DNA from: Flavobacteriales bacterium UBA4422
Lineage (GTDB): Bacteria; Bacteroidota; Bacteroidia; Flavobacteriales_G; Salibacteraceae
Direction: 5' to 3'
DNA: 64,000 bases
Assembly: GCA_002389645.1 (NCBI GenBank)
Contig: DGQE01000034.1
Coordinates: 1 to 64,000 of the forward strand
In this document: positions 1-7,345 of the stretch, piece after piece
Position numbering within the stretch: position 1 is the stretch's first letter
Layout: every line of letters starts with the position of its first letter
Program-made: the position numbers and the translations under genes
Notes under the pieces: generated by a model
What the model saw: only the letters and a program-made list of their open reading frames with translations
Told to the model about the DNA's origin: nothing
The model's database searches: none

Positions 1-1
1 T

Positions 2-1621
2 TGCGGAATTGATACGATGTACCTCAGCAGATATAACTTTGATTGCAGCGACATAGGTGTGCCTCAGCCAGTGATGCTTTATGCTGTTGACGTAAATGGA
101 AACATTGATTCTTCAGCCAATTTTGTGTCAGTGTTTGACACGATCTCTCCAAACGTAGTTGCAAACAATGTTCAGTTGTTTTTAGATGCTACGGGCTTAG
201 CTTCAATTACTCCGGCTTCTGTTAATGGAGGCTCGTCTGACGCTTGTGGAATCGACTCACTTTACCTTAGTCAAATGGATTTCCAATGCAGCGATACCGG
301 TACTAATGTGGTAGCACTCTTTGCAATCGATGTGAATGGTAATATAGATTCAGCATTTTTCTCTGTTTCGGTCTTTGATACGATAGCTCCATCTATCATA
401 GCGAATAACCTGACCGCCTATGTAGATGCTGCAGGAAATACTGTTGTATCTGTTGATTCAGCAAATGCAGGAACTTTTGATAACTGCAGTGTAGATAGTA
501 TTTGGCTGAGTCAAGAGAGCTTTGATTGCTCGCATATTGGTACAAACACGGTGACGTTTGATGCTAAAGATATTTCAGGAAATCAATCTTCAACTCAGAT
601 TAGTATTACGGTGCTTGACACCTTTTCTCCAACAGTATATCCATTTCAGCTAATAGCTTTAGGGTTAGATGCTAATGGAACAGTCTCTCTTTCATCGGCT
701 CAGGCAGACAGTGCTACAGTTGATTGTGATTTGGACTCAATTTGGTTGAGTCAAACAGAGTTTACATGCAGTGAAATTGGACTGAATAGTGTTTTACTGT
801 ATGCCATAGATAGTTCTAGTAATATAGATTCAGCATTTTTCTCTGTTTCGGTCTTTGATACTTTGAGTCAGTTAGAAATCGTTCTGGACGCTGAAATCCT
901 ATGCCATGGTGATAGCTCTGCAGTTATTTCAGCATTGCCTTCAGGTATGAATGGAGCGTATGGTTATATCTGGAATACAGGAGATACAACCGCTCAAATT
1001 GAGAGCCTAAGTCCAGGAAGTTATTTCGTAACAGCTACATCCGAAGCTGGATGCACAATAAGCGATTCGATCAGCATATCTGAACCAGAACCATATGCGA
1101 CTTTGCTAACCGCTTCTAGTGATTCTGTTTGTGCTGATGATAGCACTGCATTTATTGCTGCATTGGTAGAAGGTAATAATGCTCCGTACAGTTTTCTATG
1201 GAGCAACGGATCAACGAATGACTCATTGATTGGAATTGGTGCAGGACTTTATTTTGTCAGTATCAGCGATATTAATGGTTGTCAGACTTTTGATTCAGTT
1301 AGTATTGCTCTTCTTGACTGTGATACTTCGACAATAGGCATCAAGGAGACATTTGCGATCAACGATCTTTCCATTTTTCCTAACCCTGCATCTAATGTCT
1401 TGAATGTCAATTTTGGGTTTTGGAAAGTCGAGGAAGATGTGACGATGACATTAATGAGTTCAACAGGTCAATTCGTTAAAGCGTTTAACCGAGATCAATG
1501 GAACCGAGTCAATCCAAATGAAGTACAGTTGAATCTAGATGGAGTTGCCACGGGTGTTTATTTGCTGAATATCCAAATGAACGGCACTGTTGCGACCAAG
1601 CGCTTTATCATCGGTCGATAA
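2..1621 (+). CDS. T9SS-exported repetitive surface protein (adhesin-like), 5' partial
   Basis: The frame is open from base 2, so the gene starts before the window; the first ATG at 17 is internal, because the residues before it (CGID) match the start of the later repeats. The visible part has about four HYR/immunoglobulin-like repeats of 80-90 residues, each with a CGID/CSVDSIWLSQ-type segment, a GN(I/Q)DS segment and a (V/L)FDT(I/F)SP boundary. Two SprB-type repeats follow (about residues 290-350 and 365-430, with YIWNTGDTT and FLWSNGSTN). The C-terminus is a type A T9SS sorting domain: LSIFPNPASNVLNVNF, then GVATGVYLLNI and a basic end KRFIIGR. Family knowledge says such proteins pass the outer membrane by T9SS and lose this tail on attachment. 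The T9SS core genes lie about 12 kb downstream. Ligand unknown. Confidence 0.85.
   Translation, partial: CGIDTMYLSRYNFDCSDIGVPQPVMLYAVDVNGNIDSSANFVSVFDTISPNVVANNVQLFLDATGLASITPASVNGGSSDACGIDSLYLSQMDFQCSDTGTNVVALFAIDVNGNIDSAFFSVSVFDTIAPSIIANNLTAYVDAAGNTVVSVDSANAGTFDNCSVDSIWLSQESFDCSHIGTNTVTFDAKDISGNQSSTQISITVLDTFSPTVYPFQLIALGLDANGTVSLSSAQADSATVDCDLDSIWLSQTEFTCSEIGLNSVLLYAIDSSSNIDSAFFSVSVFDTLSQLEIVLDAEILCHGDSSAVISALPSGMNGAYGYIWNTGDTTAQIESLSPGSYFVTATSEAGCTISDSISISEPEPYATLLTASSDSVCADDSTAFIAALVEGNNAPYSFLWSNGSTNDSLIGIGAGLYFVSISDINGCQTFDSVSIALLDCDTSTIGIKETFAINDLSIFPNPASNVLNVNFGFWKVEEDVTMTLMSSTGQFVKAFNRDQWNRVNPNEVQLNLDGVATGVYLLNIQMNGTVATKRFIIGR
339..381 (+). repeat. 43-bp exact direct repeat, copy 1
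   Basis: This stretch is identical base for base to 819-861. It encodes the end of one HYR-like repeat (NIDSAFFSVSVFDT). The copies are 480 bp (160 codons) apart, so the reading frame is kept. Confidence 0.9.
819..861 (+). repeat. 43-bp exact direct repeat, copy 2
   Basis: Second copy of the 339-381 sequence. The bases on both sides differ (G/A before, G/T after), so identity ends sharply, as expected for gene conversion or recent unit duplication inside the adhesin repeats. Confidence 0.9.
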
Positions 1622-1662
1622 CAAAAGCACACAACCTTTTTCAGTGGTCAAGGCCTTTGAAG

Positions 1663-1670
1663 TAGATTTG
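1663..1670 (+). promoter_or_regulatory. Putative -7 box (TAGATTTG) for yqeY
   Basis: Perfect match to the Bacteroidota -7 consensus TAnnTTTG, 24 bp before the yqeY ATG and after the adhesin stop. I see no clear -33 TTG at the usual spacing. Confidence 0.4.
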
Positions 1671-1694
1671 TCTCATTGAAAAATAAATAAGACT

Positions 1695-2147
1695 ATGAGT
1701 GTTTCGCAACAAATCAATGATGACATAAAGAAGGCAATGCTTGCCAAAGACAAGAAAAGACTGGAAGCATTAAGAGCGATTAAAAGTGCAATCATGCTCA
1801 TTGCATCTGAAAAGGCTGGGAGTGAAGTAAGCGATGAGGATGCCATCACAGTAATGCAGAAGTTGGTGAAACAACGTAAGGATTCAGCTTCTATTTATCG
1901 TGAGCAAGGCAGAGATGACATGGCTGAAGACGAAGAATTTCAATTTGCAGTAATTGAAGAGTATTTGCCTGCCATGATGGGCGAAGAGGAAGTGAGAAAA
2001 TTGGTAATCGAAAAAATTGCTGCTGTTTCCGCTTCAGGCCCACAAGACATTGGAAAAGTTATGGGACCATTATCAGGTCAACTAAAAGGTAAGGCTGATG
2101 GCAAGATGATTTCGCAACTGGTGAAAGAAGAGCTGGCTAAGCTGTAG
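1695..2147 (+). CDS. yqeY: GatB/YqeY domain protein
   Basis: A 150-residue soluble protein matching the stand-alone YqeY family, which resembles the tRNA-binding tail domain of the GatB amidotransferase subunit. Visible family features are the N-terminal helix INDDIKKAMLAKDKKRLEALR, VKQRKDSASIYREQGRDD near residue 60, the EEYLP turn near 95, and the C-terminal motif DIGKVMGPLSGQLKGKADGK. Length is normal. Its cellular role is not firmly established; a link to tRNA-dependent amidation is inferred from the domain. It is transcribed alone and ends at a strong terminator shared with convergent groEL. Confidence 0.88.
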   Translation: MSVSQQINDDIKKAMLAKDKKRLEALRAIKSAIMLIASEKAGSEVSDEDAITVMQKLVKQRKDSASIYREQGRDDMAEDEEFQFAVIEEYLPAMMGEEEVRKLVIEKIAAVSASGPQDIGKVMGPLSGQLKGKADGKMISQLVKEELAKL

Positions 2148-2162
2148 AAAAAAGTATTACAT

Positions 2163-2202
2163 AAAAAAAGCCCCTGCATCAATCGATGCAGGGGCTTTTT
2201 TT
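2163..2202. terminator. Bidirectional Rho-independent terminator between yqeY and groEL
   Basis: A perfect 11-bp stem (GCCCCTGCATC with GATGCAGGGGC) and a 4-nt loop, flanked by seven A on the left and seven T on the right, so it can end transcripts from either side. It lies exactly between two convergent genes. Confidence 0.92.
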
Positions 2203-2223
2203 ATGTTAAGGATTGATGATGAA

Positions 2224-3858
2224 TTACATCATTCCACCCATTCCGCCCATTCCACCTGGAGGCATTGCTGGAGCATCTTCTTCTGGCTCATCAGCTAATA
2301 CACATTCAGTTGTAAGCAATAGACCTGCAATTGATGCTGCGTTCTCTAAAGAAACACGAGAAACTTTTGTTGGGTCAATTACTCCGGCTTCGTGCAAGTT
2401 TTCATAGATGCTTGTTGCAGCATTGTAACCGAAATCTGCTTTGCCTTCCATCACACGTTGAACAACGATTGAACCTTCTCCGCCTGCGTTAGCAACGATT
2501 TGACGTAAAGGCTCTTCTAATGCTCTGCGCACGATGGCAATACCTGTAGTTTGATCGGCATTGTCTCCTTCAAGGTTTTTAAGCGCCTCGATAGAGCGAA
2601 TGAATGATACACCACCGCCAGGAACGATTCCTTCTTCCACAGCAGCTCTAGTTGCATGAAGAGCATCGTCTACACGATCTTTCTTCTCTTTCATTTCCAT
2701 CTCAGTAGCAGCACCGATATAAAGAACAGCAACACCACCAGCCAATTTAGCCAAACGCTCTTGAAGTTTTTCCTTATCGTAATCGCTCGTAGTTGACTCC
2801 ATTTGAGACTTGATCTGACCAATTCTCGCTTGGATATCTTCTTTCTTTCCAGTGCCGTTGGTAATGGTTGTGTTGTCCTTATTGATGTCTACTTTTTCAG
2901 CTTGACCTAGGAATGACATATCAGCATTTTCTAGGCTGAAACCTCTCTCTTCGCTGATCACTTGTCCGCCTGTTAAAATTGCGATGTCTTCCAACATTGC
3001 TTTTCTTCTGTCTCCAAACCCTGGAGCTTTAACAGCAGCCACCTTCAATCCACCTCTCAATTTGTTTACTACCAACCCTGAAAGAGCAGTTCCTTCAACA
3101 TCTTCAGCTATAATTAACAGAGGGCGTCCGCTTTGAGCAACTTTCTCTAATATTGGAACGATGTCTTGAAGGTTTGAGATTTTTTTGTCATGAATTAGAA
3201 TGTGAGGATTCTCTAATTCAGCAATCATTTTGTCAGTATCTGTAACGAAGTATGGAGAAAGGTATCCTCGGTCAAACTGCATTCCTTCAACTAAATCAAC
3301 TGTAGTCTCAGTTCCTTTAGCTTCTTCAACAGTGATAACACCTTCTTTTCCTACTTTCTTCATCGCCTCAGCAATCAACTTACCAATGGTAGTATCGTTA
3401 TTGGCAGAAATAGTTCCTACTTGCTCAACTTTAGCGTAATCGTCACCAACAACTTGAGAAAGTTTTGCCAAATGCTGTGTAATTGCTTGCACTGCTTTGT
3501 CAATTCCTCTTTTCAAATCCATTGGATTTGCTCCTGCAGTTACGTTTTTCAAACCAGCAGTCACGATAGCTTGAGCAAGAACAGTTGCTGTAGTTGTTCC
3601 ATCACCTGCTACATCAGCAGTTTTAGAAGCAACTTCTTTCACCATTTGAGCGCCCATGTTTTCAAGAGCGTCTTTTAATTCGATCTCTTTTGCAACACTC
3701 ACACCATCTTTAGTAATGGTCGGTGCGCCAAATTTACGATCGATAACTACGTTTCTTCCTTTAGGACCTAAGGTTACTTTAACAGCATTTGCCAATGCGT
3801 CTACTCCTCTCTTAAGGCCGTCTCTCGCTTCAGCGTCAAAATATATGTCTTTAGCCAT
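2224..3858 (-). CDS. groL: 60 kDa chaperonin GroEL
   Basis: A 544-residue protein colinear with GroEL throughout. Visible are the start AKDIYFDAEARDGLKRGV, the nucleotide-binding segment VAGDGTTTATVLAQAIV (about residues 84-100), the apical segment LLIIAEDVEGTAL, and the Gly/Met-rich tail GGMGGMGGMM. It forms the double-ring cytosolic folding chamber with GroES. groS lies 31 bp upstream on the same strand, so the pair forms the usual operon, ending at the terminator at 2163-2202. No CIRCE element is visible upstream of the operon, so HrcA control is not supported. Confidence 0.98.
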   Translation of the reverse strand: MAKDIYFDAEARDGLKRGVDALANAVKVTLGPKGRNVVIDRKFGAPTITKDGVSVAKEIELKDALENMGAQMVKEVASKTADVAGDGTTTATVLAQAIVTAGLKNVTAGANPMDLKRGIDKAVQAITQHLAKLSQVVGDDYAKVEQVGTISANNDTTIGKLIAEAMKKVGKEGVITVEEAKGTETTVDLVEGMQFDRGYLSPYFVTDTDKMIAELENPHILIHDKKISNLQDIVPILEKVAQSGRPLLIIAEDVEGTALSGLVVNKLRGGLKVAAVKAPGFGDRRKAMLEDIAILTGGQVISEERGFSLENADMSFLGQAEKVDINKDNTTITNGTGKKEDIQARIGQIKSQMESTTSDYDKEKLQERLAKLAGGVAVLYIGAATEMEMKEKKDRVDDALHATRAAVEEGIVPGGGVSFIRSIEALKNLEGDNADQTTGIAIVRRALEEPLRQIVANAGGEGSIVVQRVMEGKADFGYNAATSIYENLHEAGVIDPTKVSRVSLENAASIAGLLLTTECVLADEPEEDAPAMPPGGMGGMGGMM

Positions 3859-3889
3859 TATTGATTTTTTTTGAGTTTATTTTTTATTT

Positions 3890-4171
3890 TTAAGATCGAC
3901 TTCCCAGAATGTCAGATGCCTTCATAATCAAATAGTCCTTGCCCTCGATATTGATCTCGGTTCCGGAGTATTTTCCATAAAACACAGTTGCGCCTACTTT
4001 AAGTGTAATTGGCTCATCTTTTTTACCGGGTCCAATAGCAACTACCTTTCCAAGTTGTGGTTTTTCCTTTGCGGTATCAGGAATGATGATACCTCCTGCG
4101 GTGTTTTTTTCTGGTTGAGCAACTTCTACAAGCACTCGGTCTTCGTTTGGTATAAAATTCACTTCTGCCAT
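3890..4171 (-). CDS. groS: 10 kDa co-chaperonin GroES
   Basis: A 93-residue co-chaperonin lid. The start is set at the ATG at 4171 (MAEVNFIPNEDRVLVEV), which gives normal family length; an in-frame ATG at 4198 would add nine residues not typical of the family. Family features are the mobile loop EKNTAGGIIIPDTAKEKPQLGKVVAIGPG and the C-terminal segment DYLIMKASDILG. It is the first gene of the groES-groEL operon. The upstream DNA between 4172 and 4250 must hold the promoter, but I do not see a good TAnnTTTG box in it. Confidence 0.96.
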   Translation of the reverse strand: MAEVNFIPNEDRVLVEVAQPEKNTAGGIIIPDTAKEKPQLGKVVAIGPGKKDEPITLKVGATVFYGKYSGTEINIEGKDYLIMKASDILGSRS

Positions 4172-4252
4172 TTTTAAAATGTTTGATAATATTATCACTC
4201 CTAGTCATTTATTATGCCAATGGAAGTTTTTGAATGATTTTTGTCAGGGAGC

Positions 4253-4290
4253 AAAAAAAATGTCAGCCCGTACGTGACAAGCTGACATTT
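4253..4290 (-). terminator. Rho-independent terminator after secG
   Basis: On the minus strand the stem AATGTCAGC/GCTGACATT encloses a 13-nt loop and runs into eight T. It lies between secG and groS, separating the miaB-secG operon from groESL. Confidence 0.8.
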
Positions 4291-4317
4291 GTTTGAATGC
4301 TTTTGTTTCTTCTAATC

Positions 4318-4641
4318 CTATTCGGGAAGAGGAACCGTGTTCTCATCTAAGCCTTGAACAGGTGCGATAGCTTCTTGATCAATAATAGACTCTAGCTGAC
4401 TAGAAGCGTCTTCTACAGTTTCACCACCGATAAATGCGGTTGATACTAAACACAATACTAGAAGTGATACAGCTAAGATCCATGTTCCTTTCTCTAAAAA
4501 GTCTGTTGTTCTCTGAACTCCAGCAATTTGATTGCTTGATGAGAAGCCTGAAGCTAATCCACCACCTTTTGAGTTTTGGATCAATACAATACCCATTAAC
4601 AATAAGCTAACAAGTAATATGAGGATAGAAATGATGATCAT
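4318..4641 (-). CDS. secG: Preprotein translocase subunit SecG
   Basis: A 107-residue inner-membrane protein with two hydrophobic helices (about residues 2-22 and 54-73). Between them is the SecG hallmark loop: QNSKGGGLASGFSSSNQ followed by GVQRTTDFLEKGTW. It is an accessory part of the SecYEG channel. The C-terminal 35 residues are acidic (VEDASSQLESIIDQE) and look like a lineage-specific extension. Its start overlaps the stop of the upstream TPR gene by 4 nt (ATGA type), which implies translational coupling, and it is the last gene of its operon. Confidence 0.94.
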   Translation of the reverse strand: MIIISILILLVSLLLMGIVLIQNSKGGGLASGFSSSNQIAGVQRTTDFLEKGTWILAVSLLVLCLVSTAFIGGETVEDASSQLESIIDQEAIAPVQGLDENTVPLPE

Positions 4642-5606
4642 GATTTATTGTCTTTTTTCTCTGATTTCAATTTTTCAATAAGGGCGGCAAAATAACTGCT
4701 TTTTTCAGGATGCAGCAAACTGAGTTTATTATAAGTCGAAATTGCTTTGTTTATGTTGCCTTGAGCCGCATAAATACTGGCTAATGTTTCCGTTACGACA
4801 GAATCATTATCTTCTAAACTAGCTTTCGCGGCTTTACTTGGAGAGAAGAATTCTGCACGTTTTGGCACTAAACTGTCTTCTTTCTCAATAAAATTATCAA
4901 TGATGGAGATGACTTTCTTCTTTTCTTCTTGGTCTCGTGGAAAGACTGTTTGCAGAGGTTCTATTATTGACTGCTTTACAGTTGATTTAACTTCTTGGTC
5001 TGATAAGAAATTCATCCAATGAGAAAAACTCTGTTTTGAGGGGGGCTCAATATTTATTTCTTCATCTGCTCCTTCTGCCTGCTTTAGCTCTTCTTGTTTT
5101 TCTACTTCGACAGAATCTGGATTGTCATCTGTTGTTTCTTTTTCGTCAACTTCAGGTCCTTCAGATAAAAGATCTATTGCGGCTCCAGCATTAATCGCTT
5201 CCGTGATAAACTGCTTAAGTAGTGGATCTTCATCTTGATCTGAATCGATTGAGTTATTCTTAAGTTCTTTTTGCTCTGCAGATGAAATACGCTCTTCTCT
5301 CGTTTCATTTTTCTCCTCAATCTTAGTTTCGACTGATGGACTCTCCTCAAGGATTTCGTCAGGTGTATTATTTTGAGTTGATTCGTTGAAGAGAAATTCG
5401 TGGAGTTGCTTCCTATTGTTAGTAAGTATAGCAGTTTTTCTAATGTGACTTTCTAACCGAATGTCATTATTCAAAACATATGCCTTGGCAAGAATAATAG
5501 CTAAAGTCGAAGAATAAGGATGCTCATTAAATGATTGCTCCAGACTTTCTATGCTCGCTTTGCTTATTGTGCTTCCCGCTAATATTTTCTCAATGGCGCT
5601 TTGCAT
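4638..5606 (-). CDS. Acidic TPR-containing protein, unknown function
   Basis: A 322-residue protein with no signal peptide or membrane segment. The N-terminal 75 residues look like a helical repeat (HPYSSTLAIILAKAYVLN). The middle (about 80-195) is a very acidic low-complexity linker rich in Glu, Asp and Lys. The C-terminal 60 residues form a TPR-like hairpin (ETLASIYAAQGNINKAISTYNKL). I do not recognise a named family beyond TPR. It overlaps lptE by 1 nt and secG by 4 nt, so it is translated with two envelope-biogenesis genes; a scaffolding role there is only a guess. Confidence 0.7.
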   Translation of the reverse strand: MQSAIEKILAGSTISKASIESLEQSFNEHPYSSTLAIILAKAYVLNNDIRLESHIRKTAILTNNRKQLHEFLFNESTQNNTPDEILEESPSVETKIEEKNETREERISSAEQKELKNNSIDSDQDEDPLLKQFITEAINAGAAIDLLSEGPEVDEKETTDDNPDSVEVEKQEELKQAEGADEEINIEPPSKQSFSHWMNFLSDQEVKSTVKQSIIEPLQTVFPRDQEEKKKVISIIDNFIEKEDSLVPKRAEFFSPSKAAKASLEDNDSVVTETLASIYAAQGNINKAISTYNKLSLLHPEKSSYFAALIEKLKSEKKDNKS

Positions 5607-6121
5607 TACCAGTTACCTAATGATTTGTTGAAAATATCCTGGGCTAATTTCTCATTAATTTCATCAATCAACTGGGTTTCTGCGTTCGCTAATGTCTGTC
5701 TTGAATCGAATTGAGCAAAGTTTGAAAAGGTTTGCTCATAACTATTCTCTTCATTTTTAGTGTCTATATACCTGACTTTAACGTTAATGGTTAACCGGCT
5801 TAATGATGACACGTCATTTCCTGTTACCGCTTCGTCAGATTGCCTGTACCCTGTAATGTCTCCTTCAATAATGATGTCTCCATTATTCTTTACCAAAGTC
5901 AAACTTGTTTGCCTTAAAAATATGTCTTTAAGAGATTCAGAAAACGATTGGCTCAAAGAGGGTGGAGCTAATGGCGCTTGATATGAAGGGAAGGTGGCTA
6001 TGGAAATAGTTTTTGTGTCAGGCGAAACGCTAGCTCCTGTATAAGAATAGCTCACTTTGCATCCTACCGCCAAAAAAAGCAAGGAGGATAGAATCAAAGA
6101 GCTTACTTTAGTTGAGCTCAT
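5606..6121 (-). CDS. lptE: LptE-family LPS-assembly lipoprotein
   Basis: A 171-residue lipoprotein. The start at 6121 is chosen because it gives a compact signal peptide ending in the lipobox FLAVGC (Cys21); the in-frame ATG at 6178 would add 19 residues that ruin the signal. The mature part resembles Bacteroidota LptE proteins: IATFPSYQAPLAPPSLSQSF near the N-terminus, an IIIEGDITGYRQSDE strand pair, and a C-terminal helix LIDEINEKLAQDIFNKS. LptE plugs the LptD barrel that places LPS in the outer leaflet. It overlaps the upstream sigma-54 regulator by 14 nt, so the two are transcribed together. No lptD lies in the window. Confidence 0.82.
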   Translation of the reverse strand: MSSTKVSSLILSSLLFLAVGCKVSYSYTGASVSPDTKTISIATFPSYQAPLAPPSLSQSFSESLKDIFLRQTSLTLVKNNGDIIIEGDITGYRQSDEAVTGNDVSSLSRLTINVKVRYIDTKNEENSYEQTFSNFAQFDSRQTLANAETQLIDEINEKLAQDIFNKSLGNW

Positions 6122-7343
6122 ATTCTTTGATTTTTCTGTAAAGTGTACGCTCAGAAATCCCAAGTTCTTGTGCTGCATTTTTTCTTCTGCCTCGATGCTT
6201 ATCCAAGGCTTTTTTTATCAGCTCTTTTTCTTTTTCTTCAATACTTAATGACTCTTCAACAACTTCGGGGTCATATATGGCATCGTCCTGATCGTAAACA
6301 GGTTCAGCCCTAGAAATCTCAAAGTCATAAGTCTCTTTCGAAGTTGCTGGGGAAGACTCATTCGAAGGATTTATTACCGGGTAAAGTCTTTTGTATGCGG
6401 CTTCATCAAAGGATGAATCATCATTTCGAATCATTCCAGAAACGAGTTTCTTAAGGTCTTGCACCTCGTTGCGCATCTCAAAAATAATCTTGTAAAGAAT
6501 CTCTCGCTCAGACAAGTCAGATTGATTCTCTTTTTCAATCACCATAGGTAGCTTGCTAGTCTGCGAATCAGGCAGGTATACAGCAAGTTTAGGGCCGTTA
6601 ATGTCTCGTTCACTTTCAATGACAGACACTTGCTCAGTAACATTCTTTAGTTGACGAATGTTTCCAGGCCATCTGTAACTCTCTAGCATTGCCACTGCGT
6701 CAGGAGATAGCCGCACAGGAGGCATTCTGTATTTCTCACCGAAATCAGCTGCAAATTTTCTGAATAATAAATGGACATCTTCTTTCCGCTCGCGTAATGG
6801 CGGTAAATGAATCGGAACAGTGTTTAGTCGATAATAAAGGTCTTCTCTGAATTTGCCTTTTTTGATTGCTTCAGGAATATTGATATTGGTAGCAGCAACA
6901 ATTCTTACATCCGTCTTTTGGCTTTTACTTGAACCAACTTTTAAGAATTCTCCGCTTTCCAAAACACGAAGCAATCGAACTTGCGTAGAAATGGGTAGTT
7001 CAGCAACTTCATCTAAAAATATCGTTCCGCCATCAGCAACTTCAAAATACCCCTTTCGGGTTTCGTGTGCTCCAGTAAATGATCCTTTTTCATGACCGAA
7101 CAATTCCGAATCGATAGTTCCTTCAGGAATTGCTCCGCAATTAACAGCGATATAACCATTGTGTTTTCTGGTGGAGTTGTGGTGGATAATTTGAGGCATC
7201 CGTTCCTTACCAACACCGCTTTCTCCAGTGATCAATACGGATAAATCTGTAGGAGCTACACGAAGTGCAGTTTCAATGGCTCTGTCCAAAATAGGACTTA
7301 TGCCAATGATGCCAAATCGTTGCTTTGCTTGCTGAATTGTCAT
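6108..7343 (-). CDS. Sigma-54-dependent transcriptional activator without receiver domain
   Basis: A 411-residue protein that starts directly with the AAA+ domain: Walker A GESGVGKE (residues 40-47), sigma-54 contact loop GSFTGA (87-92), Walker B GGTIFLDEVAEL, arginine-finger region FREDLYYRLN. The C-terminus is a Fis-type helix-turn-helix (NAAQELGISERTLYRKIKEY). Between them is a 100-residue poorly conserved linker. The start at 7343 follows the miaB stop by 2 nt; an ATG at 7385 would add 14 residues overlapping miaB. No receiver, GAF or PAS domain is present, so the input signal is unknown. It sits between miaB and lptE. It needs RpoN, which is not in the window. Confidence 0.88.
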   Translation of the reverse strand: MTIQQAKQRFGIIGISPILDRAIETALRVAPTDLSVLITGESGVGKERMPQIIHHNSTRKHNGYIAVNCGAIPEGTIDSELFGHEKGSFTGAHETRKGYFEVADGGTIFLDEVAELPISTQVRLLRVLESGEFLKVGSSKSQKTDVRIVAATNINIPEAIKKGKFREDLYYRLNTVPIHLPPLRERKEDVHLLFRKFAADFGEKYRMPPVRLSPDAVAMLESYRWPGNIRQLKNVTEQVSVIESERDINGPKLAVYLPDSQTSKLPMVIEKENQSDLSEREILYKIIFEMRNEVQDLKKLVSGMIRNDDSSFDEAAYKRLYPVINPSNESSPATSKETYDFEISRAEPVYDQDDAIYDPEVVEESLSIEEKEKELIKKALDKHRGRRKNAAQELGISERTLYRKIKEYELN

Positions 7344-7345
7344 GT

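Noticed and set aside
3656..3874. Plus-strand frames inside groEL
   Set aside because: All are antisense to a fully conserved groEL and have no start signals or similarity.
4172..4252. CIRCE operator upstream of groES
   Set aside because: No TTAGCACTC/GAGTGCTAA inverted repeat is present; a short GATAATATTATC palindrome does not match it.
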